Origin: VAZQ01 sp035263865
GTDB lineage: Bacteria; Pseudomonadota; Alphaproteobacteria; Rhizobiales; Xanthobacteraceae
Assembly (NCBI GenBank): GCA_035263865.1
Contig: DATFQX010000094.1
Span: 1 to 64,000, forward strand
Length of the DNA: 64,000 nt
Reading direction: 5' to 3'
Part shown: in pieces, positions 51,178 to 60,159 of the stretch
Layout of the letters: the number at the start of each line of letters is the position of its first letter
Numbering within the stretch: the first letter of the stretch is position 1
The notes under the pieces: generated by a model
Databases searched by the model: none
What the model was told of the DNA's origin: nothing
The model's input: only the letters and a program-made list of their open reading frames with translations
Translations under genes and position numbers: made by a program

Positions 51178-53592
51178 CTATGGCAGCGCCTTGAGGTGGC
51201 GGATCGGCCGGCCCGGCGTGAGCGCCGCTGCCGCCGCAACGACGGCGTTGGCGTCAATACCGTAGTGGCGGTAGAGGTCCGGGATCGAGCCGGTCTGCCC
51301 GAAATGCTCAACGCCGAGCGCGCGCACACGATGGCCGTGGACAGCGCCGAGCCAGGCGAGCGTTGCCGGATGGCCGTCGATGACCGTTACGATCCCGCAG
51401 TGGGACGGCACATCGCCCAGCAGCTTTTCGATATGCGCGCGCGCGTGCACGAGGCCGCGCTCGCGCGCGCGTTGCGCGGCGGTCCAACCGGCATTGAGCC
51501 GGTCGGCCGAGGTGACGGCAAGCAGGCCGACGTCGCGGCGGTCCTCGGCCATCAGCCCGACCGCTTGGATCGCCTCCGGCACCACGGCGCCGGTATAGGC
51601 CACCACGACCTGGCAATTCGGGCCGGGCGCGCGCTGCCAGTAGGCGCCGTCGACGATCGCTTGGCGCAGCTCCGGCGTCATCGCCCGCTTGATCTGCTCG
51701 ATCGGCCGGGTCGAAAGCCGCAGATAGACCGAGCCGCCGGTCTCGTCGCGCAGCCAGTTGCGTTCCGAGGCTTCGCCCTCGGCATCGCGCTGGATGTAGT
51801 CGAAGGCAAACGCGAGGATCGCCGCGAGCTCGTCGACGAATGCCGGCTCGAAGGCGGCGAGCCCGTCCTGGGCGAGCCCAATGAGCGGGGTTGCGATCGA
51901 CTGGTGCGCGCCGCCTTCGGGCGCCAGCGTGATGCCAGACGGCGTCGCCGCCAGAATGAAGCGGGCGTCCTGGTAGCAGGCGTAGTTGAGTGCATCGAGC
52001 CCGCGCTGAATGAACGGGTCGTAGAGCGTGCCGATCGGGATGAGGCGCTCGCCGTTGATCGCGTGCGAGAGGCCGAGCGCGGAGAGGAGAATGAACAGAT
52101 TCATCTCGGCGATGCCGAGCTCGATGTGCTGGCCTCTGGGCGAGAAATCCCAACTAAACGTCGAGGGAATGCGCTCGCTGCGGAACGTATCGGCGAGCGC
52201 CTCGCGGGCAAATAGTCCGCGCCGGTTGACCCAGGCGCCGAGATTGGTCGAGACGGTGACGTCCGGCGACGTAGTGACGATGCGCTCCGCGATCGCGGTT
52301 TTTCCGCGGCCGAGCTCGTTGAGCAGCGCGCCGAAACCCGTCTGCGTCGACATCACCGGCTTGATCGTCACGGGCAAATCCGCCGGCGCCTCGATGCGCG
52401 CGGCTTGATGGCGACGCGTTCCGGCCGGGAACGGTACCCGGCGCAGAAATTCCTGCAGCTCGGCCGGCGCGATGCTCAATCCTTCGAACTTGTCCCACTC
52501 GTGTCCGGGACGGACGTTCATCGCGGCGCGCAAGCTTTCCGCCTGCGCGGGGGTCATCAGGCCTGCATGGTTGTCCTTGTGCCCCGCGAACGGCAGGCCA
52601 AAACCTTTGATGGTGTAGCAGATGAAGCAGATCGGCCGCTCGTGATCGACCTTGGCGAAGGCTTCGATCAACGAGGGCAGGTCGTGGCCCGCGAGATTGG
52701 TCATCAGCCGCGCGAGTTCTTCGTCGGAGCGCGCCTCGATCAGCCGCGTGACGGCGCCTTGACCGCCGATCTCGTCGAGGAGGCGCCTGCGCCAGGCGGC
52801 GCCGCCTTGGAAAACGAGCGCGGAATAGAGCTGGTTGGGGCAGTTATCGATCCATTGGCGCAGACGCTCGCCGCCCGGTTCGCGGAATGCCTGCTGCAAT
52901 AGCGAGCCGTATTTGAGGATGACCACGTCCCAGCCGAAGGCTTGAAACAGCGCCCCGTAACGCGCCCACAAACCCTCGCGGATCACCGCATCGAGGCTTT
53001 GGCGGTTGTAGTCGATGATCCACCAGCAATTGCGCAGCCCTTGCTTCCAGCCCTCGAGGATGGCCTCGAAGATGTTGCCTTCGTCGAGTTCGGCGTCGCC
53101 GACCAGCGCGATCATGCGGCCTTCGGGCCGCTCTAACGCCCAACCATGTGCCCGCACGTAGTCCTGAACAAGCGAAGAGAACAGCGTCTGCGCCACGCCG
53201 AGCCCAACCGAGCCCGTCGAGAAGTCGACGTCGTCTATATCCTTGCTGCGCGAGGGATAGCTCTGCGCGCCCTTGTAGCCGCGAAAATCCTCAAGCTTCT
53301 GCCGAGTCTGCCGGTCGAAGAGATACTGGATCGCGTGGTAGATCGGGCTTGCGTGCGGCTTGACTGCGACGCGGTCTTGCGGCCGCAGCGCGTGGAAATA
53401 GAGCGCGGTCATGATGGTGGCGAGCGAGGCGGAGGAGGCCTGGTGTCCGCCGACCTTCACGCCGTCGAGGTTCTCGCGCAGATGGTTGGCGTGATGGATG
53501 GTCCAGCTCGCGAGCCACAGCACCTTTTTCTCGAGCTCGTGCAGGATCGCGAGCTCGCGCGCGCTGGGATTGGTCGTGCCGCCTTCGATCAT
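51178..53592 (-). CDS. transketolase/pyruvate dehydrogenase E1 (AceE-like) stand-alone protein
   Basis: A thiamine-diphosphate enzyme of 804 residues, in the group of homodimeric E1 and transketolase-like proteins. TPP motif GDAELDEGN at 165-173 with NRQS at 196; N-terminal VKVGGHQASSASLATIMTAL; a middle domain around FSWDFSPRGQHIELGIAEMN and LIPIGTLYDPFIQRGLDALNY; C-terminal transketolase-like domain with LYRHYGIDA near the end. No E2 (lipoyl) or E3 gene is adjacent, so a full pyruvate dehydrogenase complex is not indicated here. Many Hyphomicrobiales carry such extra copies annotated only as transketolase. Substrate unknown. Confidence 0.88.
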   Translation of the reverse strand: MIEGGTTNPSARELAILHELEKKVLWLASWTIHHANHLRENLDGVKVGGHQASSASLATIMTALYFHALRPQDRVAVKPHASPIYHAIQYLFDRQTRQKLEDFRGYKGAQSYPSRSKDIDDVDFSTGSVGLGVAQTLFSSLVQDYVRAHGWALERPEGRMIALVGDAELDEGNIFEAILEGWKQGLRNCWWIIDYNRQSLDAVIREGLWARYGALFQAFGWDVVILKYGSLLQQAFREPGGERLRQWIDNCPNQLYSALVFQGGAAWRRRLLDEIGGQGAVTRLIEARSDEELARLMTNLAGHDLPSLIEAFAKVDHERPICFICYTIKGFGLPFAGHKDNHAGLMTPAQAESLRAAMNVRPGHEWDKFEGLSIAPAELQEFLRRVPFPAGTRRHQAARIEAPADLPVTIKPVMSTQTGFGALLNELGRGKTAIAERIVTTSPDVTVSTNLGAWVNRRGLFAREALADTFRSERIPSTFSWDFSPRGQHIELGIAEMNLFILLSALGLSHAINGERLIPIGTLYDPFIQRGLDALNYACYQDARFILAATPSGITLAPEGGAHQSIATPLIGLAQDGLAAFEPAFVDELAAILAFAFDYIQRDAEGEASERNWLRDETGGSVYLRLSTRPIEQIKRAMTPELRQAIVDGAYWQRAPGPNCQVVVAYTGAVVPEAIQAVGLMAEDRRDVGLLAVTSADRLNAGWTAAQRARERGLVHARAHIEKLLGDVPSHCGIVTVIDGHPATLAWLGAVHGHRVRALGVEHFGQTGSIPDLYRHYGIDANAVVAAAAALTPGRPIRHLKALP

Positions 53593-53633
53593 TGGAACAG
53601 CATTATATCAAGGGCCTTGCCACTGACCCATCG

Positions 53634-53722
53634 CGTCATTGCCGGGCTTGACCCGGCAATCCATCGCTTAGGCATGAAGTGCTTTTTTGCGATGGATGCG
53701 CGGGTCAAGCCCGCGCATGACG
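53634..53722. repeat. intergenic palindromic element, full canonical copy
   Basis: cgtcattgccgggcttgacc then cggcaatccatc at the left, gatggatgcgcgggtcaag then cccgcgcatgacg at the right. The inner catccatc/gatggatg arms make a nested hairpin. It fills most of the 216-base gap between two minus-strand genes; no gene is seen there. Confidence 0.9.
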
Positions 53723-53808
53723 AGTCGAGAACAACTGACGTCCGTATTATAGCGCTGTGCGGAAAGGCAAAGTCAGCGCGAATATTTCGGCAGCCACAAG
53801 ATTGGCGC

Positions 53809-54765
53809 CTACGGCGCCAGCAGCACCTGACGGCAGGCGGCGGGCAGATCGGCCATCTTCAGCGGCGGCTTGGGTTTCGCCGGCACCGGTGACGGTTTTG
53901 GGTGCAGCACTGCCTCGGTGAACCAGTACTCGAGATCCTTGCCGCAGCCGTCGTCCGCCTCCGGCGGCGGCTGCGGCGCGCAGTCTGGGCTATCGGACGG
54001 GCAGTTGATCCGCACGTGGAAGTGATAGTCATGTCCCCACCACGGCCGCACCTTGCCGAGCCAGCGCCGGTCGCTGCCGGCCTCGCGGCACAACGCTTTC
54101 TTGATCGCCGCATTGACGAAGATGCGGGCGACTTCCGGATCCTTCGCCGCGGCCCTGATGACCGCCGTGTGCGCGGGCGTCCATACCTGCGGGTCGACGT
54201 CCCTGCGATCTTCGGCCACCACCATCGTCGCTGAGATTTCTTCCCGCTCCTTGCGCGTGAGCTCGCGGTCGGGCATCGGCGTAAGCCAGATGTCGGCGTC
54301 GAGCCCAACCTGATGGCTCGCATGGCCGGTGAGCATCGGGCCACCGCGCGGCTGCGAGATGTCGCCGACGAGGAGGCCGTGCCAGCCGGTCTTCGGCGCT
54401 TGTGCTGAAAGGTGCTCGAGGAATTCGATCAGCTTGGGATGGCCCCAGTTGCGGTTGCGCGAGAGCCGCATCACTTGCCACGTTGGCCCGTTGATCGGCA
54501 GCGCCACCGCGCCGGCGAGACAGCCCTTGGAATAGAAGCCGATAGTGCGCGCTTGCAGAGGCGCGGGCGCGGTCTTGCGCCCGAACAATTCCTTGGCTGG
54601 CGTTGCGGGGTCGTCAGGCTTGGCGAGCGGCGGCAACGGCTGCGGGTTGAGGGTGCCTTTGTCCTGCGCGATTGCGCCCGAGGGCGCGAGCAACGCGGCC
54701 AGCGCCAATGCGGCGACACGCACCACAATCGTGCGAGATGCGCTCGGTGGCTCTATCGTTCTCAT
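53809..54765 (-). CDS. penicillin-insensitive murein endopeptidase (MepA family)
   Basis: Periplasmic zinc endopeptidase that cuts peptidoglycan cross-links. About 318 residues from the ATG at 54765. A signal peptide (VVRVAALALAALLAPSGAIAQ) precedes a Pro-rich linker, then GFYSKGCLAGAVALPINGP, the metal site GHASHQVGLDADIWL (H-x3-G-x-D) and WWGHDYHFHVRINCP (H-x-H). A Pro/Lys-rich tail (KPSPVPAKPKPPLKMADLPA) ends the protein. The frame continues upstream to 55158, antisense to the DUF488 gene, and that extension is rejected. Together with the PBP and lytic transglycosylase genes this is one of the cell-wall enzymes here. Confidence 0.92.
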   Translation of the reverse strand: MRTIEPPSASRTIVVRVAALALAALLAPSGAIAQDKGTLNPQPLPPLAKPDDPATPAKELFGRKTAPAPLQARTIGFYSKGCLAGAVALPINGPTWQVMRLSRNRNWGHPKLIEFLEHLSAQAPKTGWHGLLVGDISQPRGGPMLTGHASHQVGLDADIWLTPMPDRELTRKEREEISATMVVAEDRRDVDPQVWTPAHTAVIRAAAKDPEVARIFVNAAIKKALCREAGSDRRWLGKVRPWWGHDYHFHVRINCPSDSPDCAPQPPPEADDGCGKDLEYWFTEAVLHPKPSPVPAKPKPPLKMADLPAACRQVLLAP

Positions 54766-54920
54766 CCTTGCAGCATCCGATCCAGAATCTTGTGCCCCTT
54801 CGGGGATGAGGGACATCGCATGTGGCGATTGTATGGAAGGGCGCACTCTGCACCTATCATGCGGCCTCTGGGCTCTTCGCCCCCAAATCAAATCCGGGGC
54901 CATTCGCGCGCCCGTCACAT

Positions 54921-55502
54921 TCAGTCTTTGAGCCGCGCGGCAATCGCCCGCGCGCGCCGTCGATAGGCATGGGCGAGGTTCTGCGCACGATCGCGGAAGA
55001 GGTCGGCGCCGCCGATCGCGAGCAAGCGCTCTTCCGTAGCTGCGTGCGTCTCGATCGTGCCGTCGGCGCGGATATGGCCGACGGCGAGTCCGCGCTCGAC
55101 GAGCGCCCGTCCAACCAGCAGCCAGCGGTGGCAATCGAGCGGTTCGCGCTCGGCACAAAGAAGGCAGACGCGCTGGCGCTCGCTCGCATCCACCACGCGC
55201 CCGAGGCCGGCCGCAAATTCCTCTCGCGTGGCCATTGCCTCGTAGTCGGCCACCCCATCGCGGTAAAGCTTTGGATCGCGCGGGCGACCGCCCAGGGCGT
55301 CACCGAGCTGGATATAGGTCATCCCTTCCTCCGCGAGCCGCTGTGCCAGCTGTTTTGCGGAGAACCAAGGGCACCAGCGCGAGAACGGGACCGAGCGCAC
55401 ATCGGCGACGGCGCTCACGCCCGCGTTCTTGAGCAAAGCCATGAAACGATCGGCCGCGAGATTGGAGTGGCCGATCGTCAAGAGATCGTAAGAGGGCATC
55501 AT
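54921..55502 (-). CDS. DUF488 family protein
   Basis: About 193 residues of the DUF488 family: YDLLTIGHSNLAADRFMALL, AVADVRSVPFSRWCPWF, LCAEREPLDCHRWLL (the conserved Cys and CHR motif), and a basic C-terminal helix. Family members are small, probably nucleotide- or nucleic-acid-related proteins without an agreed function. Starts at ATG 55502 or 55499 are equivalent. The open frame extends to 55934, antisense to the serine-hydrolase gene, and is not native. The next gene upstream on the strand is the serine hydrolase, 26 bases away. Confidence 0.85.
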   Translation of the reverse strand: MMPSYDLLTIGHSNLAADRFMALLKNAGVSAVADVRSVPFSRWCPWFSAKQLAQRLAEEGMTYIQLGDALGGRPRDPKLYRDGVADYEAMATREEFAAGLGRVVDASERQRVCLLCAEREPLDCHRWLLVGRALVERGLAVGHIRADGTIETHAATEERLLAIGGADLFRDRAQNLAHAYRRRARAIAARLKD

Positions 55503-55528
55503 TCCAAGTTTTGATGCGCTCGTGCGTT

Positions 55529-56674
55529 TCAGCGCGGCGCCAAATCGGCGACGAGGTCGTGCGCGGCGCTGGTGAGCCCCTCGAACAGGGGAAAGTTGAG
55601 CCGATTGACCGCGACGAAAACGCCCACTCCGCGCGTGGGCGCCAGCACCACATAGGTCATGAATCCGGCGATGCCGCCGCTCTTCGTCATGATCAACGGG
55701 CGCTTCTCCTTGGGAAGCGAAATGATCCAGCCGAGCCCCAGCCCGTCCATCTTCTCGCCCCCGACACCGACAGCGGCCTTGAGGCCGTCGTGCCAGCGGT
55801 AGGGAGCCTGGTCGATCGTGCGCACTTCGGCGCCAGTGGCGTCGTCGGCGAGGTGCCAGCGCATCCATTTCACCATGTCGTCGCCGGTGGTGAAGACGTT
55901 GCCGGAGGACTCCATCGCCGTCGGTGTATCCCACAGCGGCGCCTCTTTGCCGTCGAGATCAAGCCCGGTCATGGCGCGCGGCGTCTGCGCCGGGGAAAGT
56001 TTCGTGGTCGTGTCGACCATTCGCAGTGGCGTCGCCACGCGCTCGGCCAGCAGCGCCGCATAGGGCTTGCCGCCGGCTTTGGCGAGCGCCTCGCCGAGCA
56101 GCCCGAAGCCGAGATTGGAATACATCGCGCCGGAGCCCGGGGCGTAGGGCAGCGTGGCCTGCGCGAGCCAGCGCCAATACGCATCGGCTTGAAAGTGCAT
56201 GAACGGGTTCTCTCCGGGCTTGGGATCCGGCACATCCGGCAGCTCGCGCGGCAGCCCGGCCGTGTAGGTCGCAAGGTCGAGCAGCGTGATCTCGCGCCCG
56301 GCGAATGCCGGCACTTTCGCGCCGGCCGGCGCGTATTTGGCAAGCGGATGCACGAGCTTTACCGCGCCGTCGGCCGCCATGCTTGCGAGCACGTGACCCG
56401 CCATGACTTTGGCGATCGAGCCCATGCGCAGAATGGAGCCGCCATCGGGCTCGACCTTGCTGCCGGGGCGCGTCTCGCCGTAGCCGAGCACGACGGATTC
56501 GTCTCCGCGCACCACCGCCAGGACGAGGCCCGGTGCGCCTGAGCTGAGCCACAGAATCGCGCCGCTCATGGAGGCCGCGTCTTTAAGAACGATATCGCCG
56601 GCGCGCGCGCTCGCCGGGGCCCCGGCGAGAACGAGCGCGAGACTCGCGGCTAGGCTGTTCGCTCTCGGCGTCAT
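55529..56674 (-). CDS. serine hydrolase of the beta-lactamase class C/AmpH group
   Basis: Secreted DD-peptidase or esterase-like enzyme of about 381 residues. A signal peptide (SLAASLALVLAGAPASA) is followed by the catalytic S-x-x-K in MGSIAKVM, Y-x-N in MYSNLGFG and a K-S-G-G box (TKSGGIAGF) in place of KTG. AmpH-like members act on peptidoglycan peptides or short-chain esters. ATG 56674 is chosen over 56728 because the signal peptide then lies at the N-terminus. It lies directly upstream of the DUF488 gene. Confidence 0.9.
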   Translation of the reverse strand: MTPRANSLAASLALVLAGAPASARAGDIVLKDAASMSGAILWLSSGAPGLVLAVVRGDESVVLGYGETRPGSKVEPDGGSILRMGSIAKVMAGHVLASMAADGAVKLVHPLAKYAPAGAKVPAFAGREITLLDLATYTAGLPRELPDVPDPKPGENPFMHFQADAYWRWLAQATLPYAPGSGAMYSNLGFGLLGEALAKAGGKPYAALLAERVATPLRMVDTTTKLSPAQTPRAMTGLDLDGKEAPLWDTPTAMESSGNVFTTGDDMVKWMRWHLADDATGAEVRTIDQAPYRWHDGLKAAVGVGGEKMDGLGLGWIISLPKEKRPLIMTKSGGIAGFMTYVVLAPTRGVGVFVAVNRLNFPLFEGLTSAAHDLVADLAPR

Positions 56675-56757
56675 TGGTCCTCTCGATACGCGAAGTTTAT
56701 CGAGAGGCTGCTTGCCATGGCCAAGCACTCATAGCCAGCGCAAAAATCCGGATCCGA

Positions 56758-56851
56758 CCGGGCAGGCGGGGGAGGGTTGGGGAGGGGGCGAGCTCAAAGG
56801 TCTATCTTGTTGCGTGCCCCTCCCGGTCCCTCCCGCGCAAGCGGGGGAGGG
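56758..56851. repeat. GC-rich intergenic hairpin repeat (ctccc/gggag type)
   Basis: A G-run-rich left arm (gggcaggcgggggagggt) and a hairpin ccctcccgcgcaagcggggg with agg, a repeat type distinct from the cgtcatt elements. It lies between the serine-hydrolase start and the CHRD relic. It could form a strong hairpin in either transcript. Confidence 0.6.
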
Positions 56852-56908
56852 AACGATGTGGCACTGCCTGTCGCAATCGGCGCGAGCGCGACATCATGTT
56901 CGCGAATG

Positions 56909-57333
56909 TCACTTCGTGACTTGCCCGCGAATCTCCCCCGGCCAGTTCGCCTCGGTATGAATGTTGAAATACCATTTACCGGCTAAAAGATCGGCCGCTT
57001 GGGTATCGGTCAGCGTCGCGGTTCCGTCGATCGGACTTGCGACTGAGCCCTGGACCGGGACGATGACGCCGGCAGTTTTGTCCGGATCGGCGGGCCCGTG
57101 AAAATGCGCCGCGGTGGCATTGCCCGTTAGGCCGGAATACGTGACCGTGTACGTCAACTGGTTGGTCACAGTGTCGTAACTGCCCTGGCGGTACCGTCGC
57201 TGTTGGTTGGCGGCACCGATTGCGCGGCGTTCAGGCTGGCTTTGAGGTTGACGGTTTCGGCAAACGCCATGGGTGTCTCGATCACAAACGCCGTCAGCGC
57301 GGCGACAGCGATACTTGCAATACCTTTGTTCAT
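56909..57333 (-). pseudogene. CHRD-domain secreted protein, frameshifted
   Basis: The ATG at 57333 behind GAGGGAGGAGATCA opens MNKGIASIAVAALTAFVIET, a signal peptide, then VNLKASLNAAQSVPPTNSDG. At about 57185 the frame is lost. The rest of the domain continues in another frame as GSYDTVTNQLTYTVTYSGL, AAHFHGPADPDKTAGVI and WYFNIHTEANWPGEIRG, ending at 56909. The total of 425 bases is one short of 142 codons, so a single base lost between GCC and GGGCAG explains it. CHRD domains are found in secreted and some BMP-antagonist proteins; the bacterial role is unknown. Sequence error or recent decay are both possible. Confidence 0.85.
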
Positions 57334-57503
57334 TGATCTCCTCCCTCTTTCGCGGCGGGAACGCCATCCTTGCGAATCCCGTGTTCGAAGAACACCGGGC
57401 AACCGATCAGTATTTCATCAGGCAATCGGCTGGGAGTGCCAGTGTGATAAAACTGCTCAACTTTTTCGGAAGGTCGCGACGTGAATAAGCTGCAAGGATC
57501 TCC

Positions 57504-58013
57504 ATGATCGCCATTCGTGCGGCCAAGGCGGCAACCGTGGCGGCGATCGCGCTGTTCGCCACATTGGTCGTCTTCGGCAACCTGACCGATTACAACACCA
57601 ATTTTGCGTTCGTCGAGCACGTCATGTCCATGGGCACGATCTTTCCGTTCTCGACCATTAAATACCGGGCGATCACCAATCCTGCGCTTTGGCACGCCGC
57701 CTACGCGCTCATCATCGCGACGCAGGCAGCAACGGCGCTCCTGTGTTGGGTCGGCGCGGCGGCGCTCGCGCGCGCCCTGCGCGCCGATGCCGCCACGTTC
57801 AATCGAGCCAAAAGCTTCGCCGTCCTCGGCCTTACGCTCGGGTTTCTGCTGTGGCAGGTCGGATTCATGTCGATCGCAGGGGAATGGTTCGGCATGTGGC
57901 AGTCGCAGCAATGGAACGGCGTGCCGAGTGCCTTCCGATTCGTTATCACCATCATCGCCGTGCTGATCTTCGTGGCGATGCCGGATCACGATCTCGAACG
58001 CGGCGGGACGTGA
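57504..58013 (+). CDS. DUF2165 family membrane protein
   Basis: A 169-residue membrane protein with four helices (about 10-28, 62-85, 108-125, 145-160). The family signature is clear: VVFGNLTDYNTNFAFVEHVM, MGTIFPFSTIKYRAITNPAL, SIAGEWFGMWQSQQWNG. The function of DUF2165 proteins is not known. Transcribed divergently from the CHRD relic. Confidence 0.9.
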   Translation: MIAIRAAKAATVAAIALFATLVVFGNLTDYNTNFAFVEHVMSMGTIFPFSTIKYRAITNPALWHAAYALIIATQAATALLCWVGAAALARALRADAATFNRAKSFAVLGLTLGFLLWQVGFMSIAGEWFGMWQSQQWNGVPSAFRFVITIIAVLIFVAMPDHDLERGGT

Positions 58014-58052
58014 GAGCTACGGCGCCGACGGCCGTTGGCACTGATCCATCCA

Positions 58053-58141
58053 CCGTCATTGCCGGGCTTGACCCGGAAATCCATCCTCTTCGCATGAAGG
58101 GTTTCTTTTGATGGATGCCCGGGTCCAAGCCCGGGCATGAC
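58053..58141. repeat. intergenic palindromic element, full copy
   Basis: cgtcattgccgggcttgacc with cggaaatccatcc at the left and tggatgcccgggtccaagcc with cgggcatgacg at the right. The outer right arm differs from the 53634 copy but stays self-complementary, a compensated change. It lies between DUF2165 and the 3' end of lepA. Confidence 0.88.
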
Positions 58142-58165
58142 GAGTCAGCAATTGATGCCGTGGCG

Positions 58166-59968
58166 TCACACGTCCACCTTCAGTGCCGCGATGAAGGCCT
58201 CCTGCGGGATCTCCACCTTGCCGAACTGGCGCATGCGCTTCTTGCCCTCCTTCTGCTTCTCCAGAAGCTTGCGCTTGCGCGTCACGTCGCCGCCGTAACA
58301 TTTGGCGGTGACGTCTTTGCGCAACGCACGCACCGTCTCGCGCGCGATGATCTTGCCGCCGATCGCGGCCTGGATGGGCACCTGGAACATGTGCGGCGGG
58401 ATGAGCTCCTTGAGCTTTTCCACCATCGCGCGGCCGCGACTCTCCGCGCGCGTGCGATGCACCAGCATGGCGAGCGCATCGACTGGCTCACCGTTGACCA
58501 GAATTTGCATCTTGACGAGATCCGCCGGCCTGAAGTCGGTGAGATGATAGTCGAACGATGCGTAGCCTTTCGATACGGATTTCAGACGGTCGTAGAAGTC
58601 GAATACCACCTCGTTGAGCGGCAGGTCATATTTCACCATCGCGCGGTTGCCGACGTAGGTCAGGTCGATCTGCGCCCCACGCCGGTCCTGGCAGAGCTTG
58701 AGCACGCTGCCGAGATATTCGTCCGGAGTCATGATTGTGGCGCGGATCCACGGCTCCTCCATCTCCTTGACCCGTACCGGATCCGGCATATCGACGGGAT
58801 TGTGGATCTCGAGCTTGTTTCCGTTGGTCAGCGTGATCTTGTAGATCACCGAGGGTGCGGTCGCGATCAGGTCGAGGTTGAACTCGCGCGCAAGCCGCTC
58901 CTGGATGACCTCGAGATGCAGCAGGCCGAGGAATCCGCAGCGGAAGCCGAAGCCCAGCGCGGCCGACGTCTCCATCTCGTAGGTGAAACTCGCGTCGTTA
59001 AGCCGCAGCTTGCCCATGGCGGCGCGCAAATCCTCGAACTGCGCGGCGTCGACCGGGAAGAGGCCGCAGAAGACGACGGGAACGGCTGGCCGGAAGCCGG
59101 GTAGCGCCGTGCTCACCGGTTTGCGGTCGTCGGTGATGGTGTCGCCGACGCGGGTATCGGCGACCTGCTTGATTGAGGCGGTGAGAAAGCCGATCTCGCC
59201 CGGGCCGAGCTCGTCGACGTCCACCATCTTCGGCGTGAAGACGCCGACCCGGTCGACCTCGTAGGCGGCGCCGCTCCCCATCATGCGGATGCGCTGGCCG
59301 CGCCGGAGCACGCCGTCGACGATGCGCAGCAGCACGATGACGCCGAGATAGCTGTCGTACCAGCTGTCGACCAAGAGCGCCTTGAGCGGCGCCTCACCGT
59401 CGCCCTTGGGCGGCGGCAGCCGCGTGACGATGCCCTCGAGCACGTCGGGAACATTGAGGCCGGTCTTTGCCGAGATCAGGATCGCGTTCGAAGCGTCGAG
59501 CCCGATCACGTCCTCGATCTGCTGCTTCACCTTCTCCGGTTCCGCCGCGGGGAGGTCGACCTTGTTGAGGACAGGCACGACCTCGTGATTGTTCTCGATC
59601 GCCTGATAGACGTTGGCGAGCGTCTGCGCCTCGACTCCCTGCGAAGCGTCTACCACCAAGAGCGAGCCTTCGCAGGCGGCGAGGGAACGGTTGACCTCGT
59701 AGGCGAAATCGACGTGGCCCGGCGTGTCAATCAGATTGAGCACGTAGTCCTTGCCGTCACGCGCCCGGTACTTGAGCCGCACCGTCTGCGCCTTGATGGT
59801 GATACCGCGCTCGCGCTCGATGTCCATGGAGTCGAGCACCTGCTCCACCATTTCGCGCTCGGTGAGCCCGCCGGTCGCTTGGATCAACCGGTCGGCCAGC
59901 GTCGACTTGCCGTGGTCGATATGCGCGATGATCGCGAAGTTGCGGATGTTCTCGATGGCCGCATTCAT
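58166..59968 (-). CDS. lepA: elongation factor 4 (LepA)
   Basis: Ribosome-associated translational GTPase. The 600-residue product, the usual length, starts at ATG 59968 (MNAAIENIRNFAIIAHIDHG with G1 GKSTL); an upstream extension to 60067 is not native. The other motifs are DSMDIERERGITIKAQTV (G2), LIDTPGHVDFAYEV (G3), VPVLNKVDLP (G4). Then come domain II, FVGCGYLL-like segments (here FGFRCGFLGLLHLEV) and the LepA C-terminal domain with KPVDALAMLVHR-type segments and YGGDVTRKRKLLEKQKEGKK near the end. lepB is not adjacent. Confidence 0.97.
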   Translation of the reverse strand: MNAAIENIRNFAIIAHIDHGKSTLADRLIQATGGLTEREMVEQVLDSMDIERERGITIKAQTVRLKYRARDGKDYVLNLIDTPGHVDFAYEVNRSLAACEGSLLVVDASQGVEAQTLANVYQAIENNHEVVPVLNKVDLPAAEPEKVKQQIEDVIGLDASNAILISAKTGLNVPDVLEGIVTRLPPPKGDGEAPLKALLVDSWYDSYLGVIVLLRIVDGVLRRGQRIRMMGSGAAYEVDRVGVFTPKMVDVDELGPGEIGFLTASIKQVADTRVGDTITDDRKPVSTALPGFRPAVPVVFCGLFPVDAAQFEDLRAAMGKLRLNDASFTYEMETSAALGFGFRCGFLGLLHLEVIQERLAREFNLDLIATAPSVIYKITLTNGNKLEIHNPVDMPDPVRVKEMEEPWIRATIMTPDEYLGSVLKLCQDRRGAQIDLTYVGNRAMVKYDLPLNEVVFDFYDRLKSVSKGYASFDYHLTDFRPADLVKMQILVNGEPVDALAMLVHRTRAESRGRAMVEKLKELIPPHMFQVPIQAAIGGKIIARETVRALRKDVTAKCYGGDVTRKRKLLEKQKEGKKRMRQFGKVEIPQEAFIAALKVDV

Positions 59969-60061
59969 GGCGCGCGGATTAGCACCCGCCTCAGCGAGCG
60001 GCAAGGACTGGGGTCTCGCCTGTCGAGTATACCGACGGAGCGCCCGCGCAGACCCGTCCAC

Positions 60062-60139
60062 CGTCATTGCCGGGCTTGACCCGGCAATCCATCCCTCTTC
60101 GTAAGAAGATGGATGCGCGGGTCAAGCCCGCGCATGACG
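60062..60139. repeat. intergenic palindromic element, compact full copy
   Basis: cgtcattgccgggcttgacc with cggcaatccatcc, then gatggatgcgcgggtcaag with cccgcgcatgacg. It is almost identical in its arms to 53634 but with a shorter middle. It sits between the lepA start region and the amidotransferase gene, so it lies at the upstream end of lepA. Confidence 0.9.
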
Positions 60140-60159
60140 AATCGGGACCCGGAACCGCA

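Noticed and set aside
54766..55158. N-terminal extension of the MepA frame
   Set aside because: Antisense to the DUF488 gene, and would bury the signal peptide.
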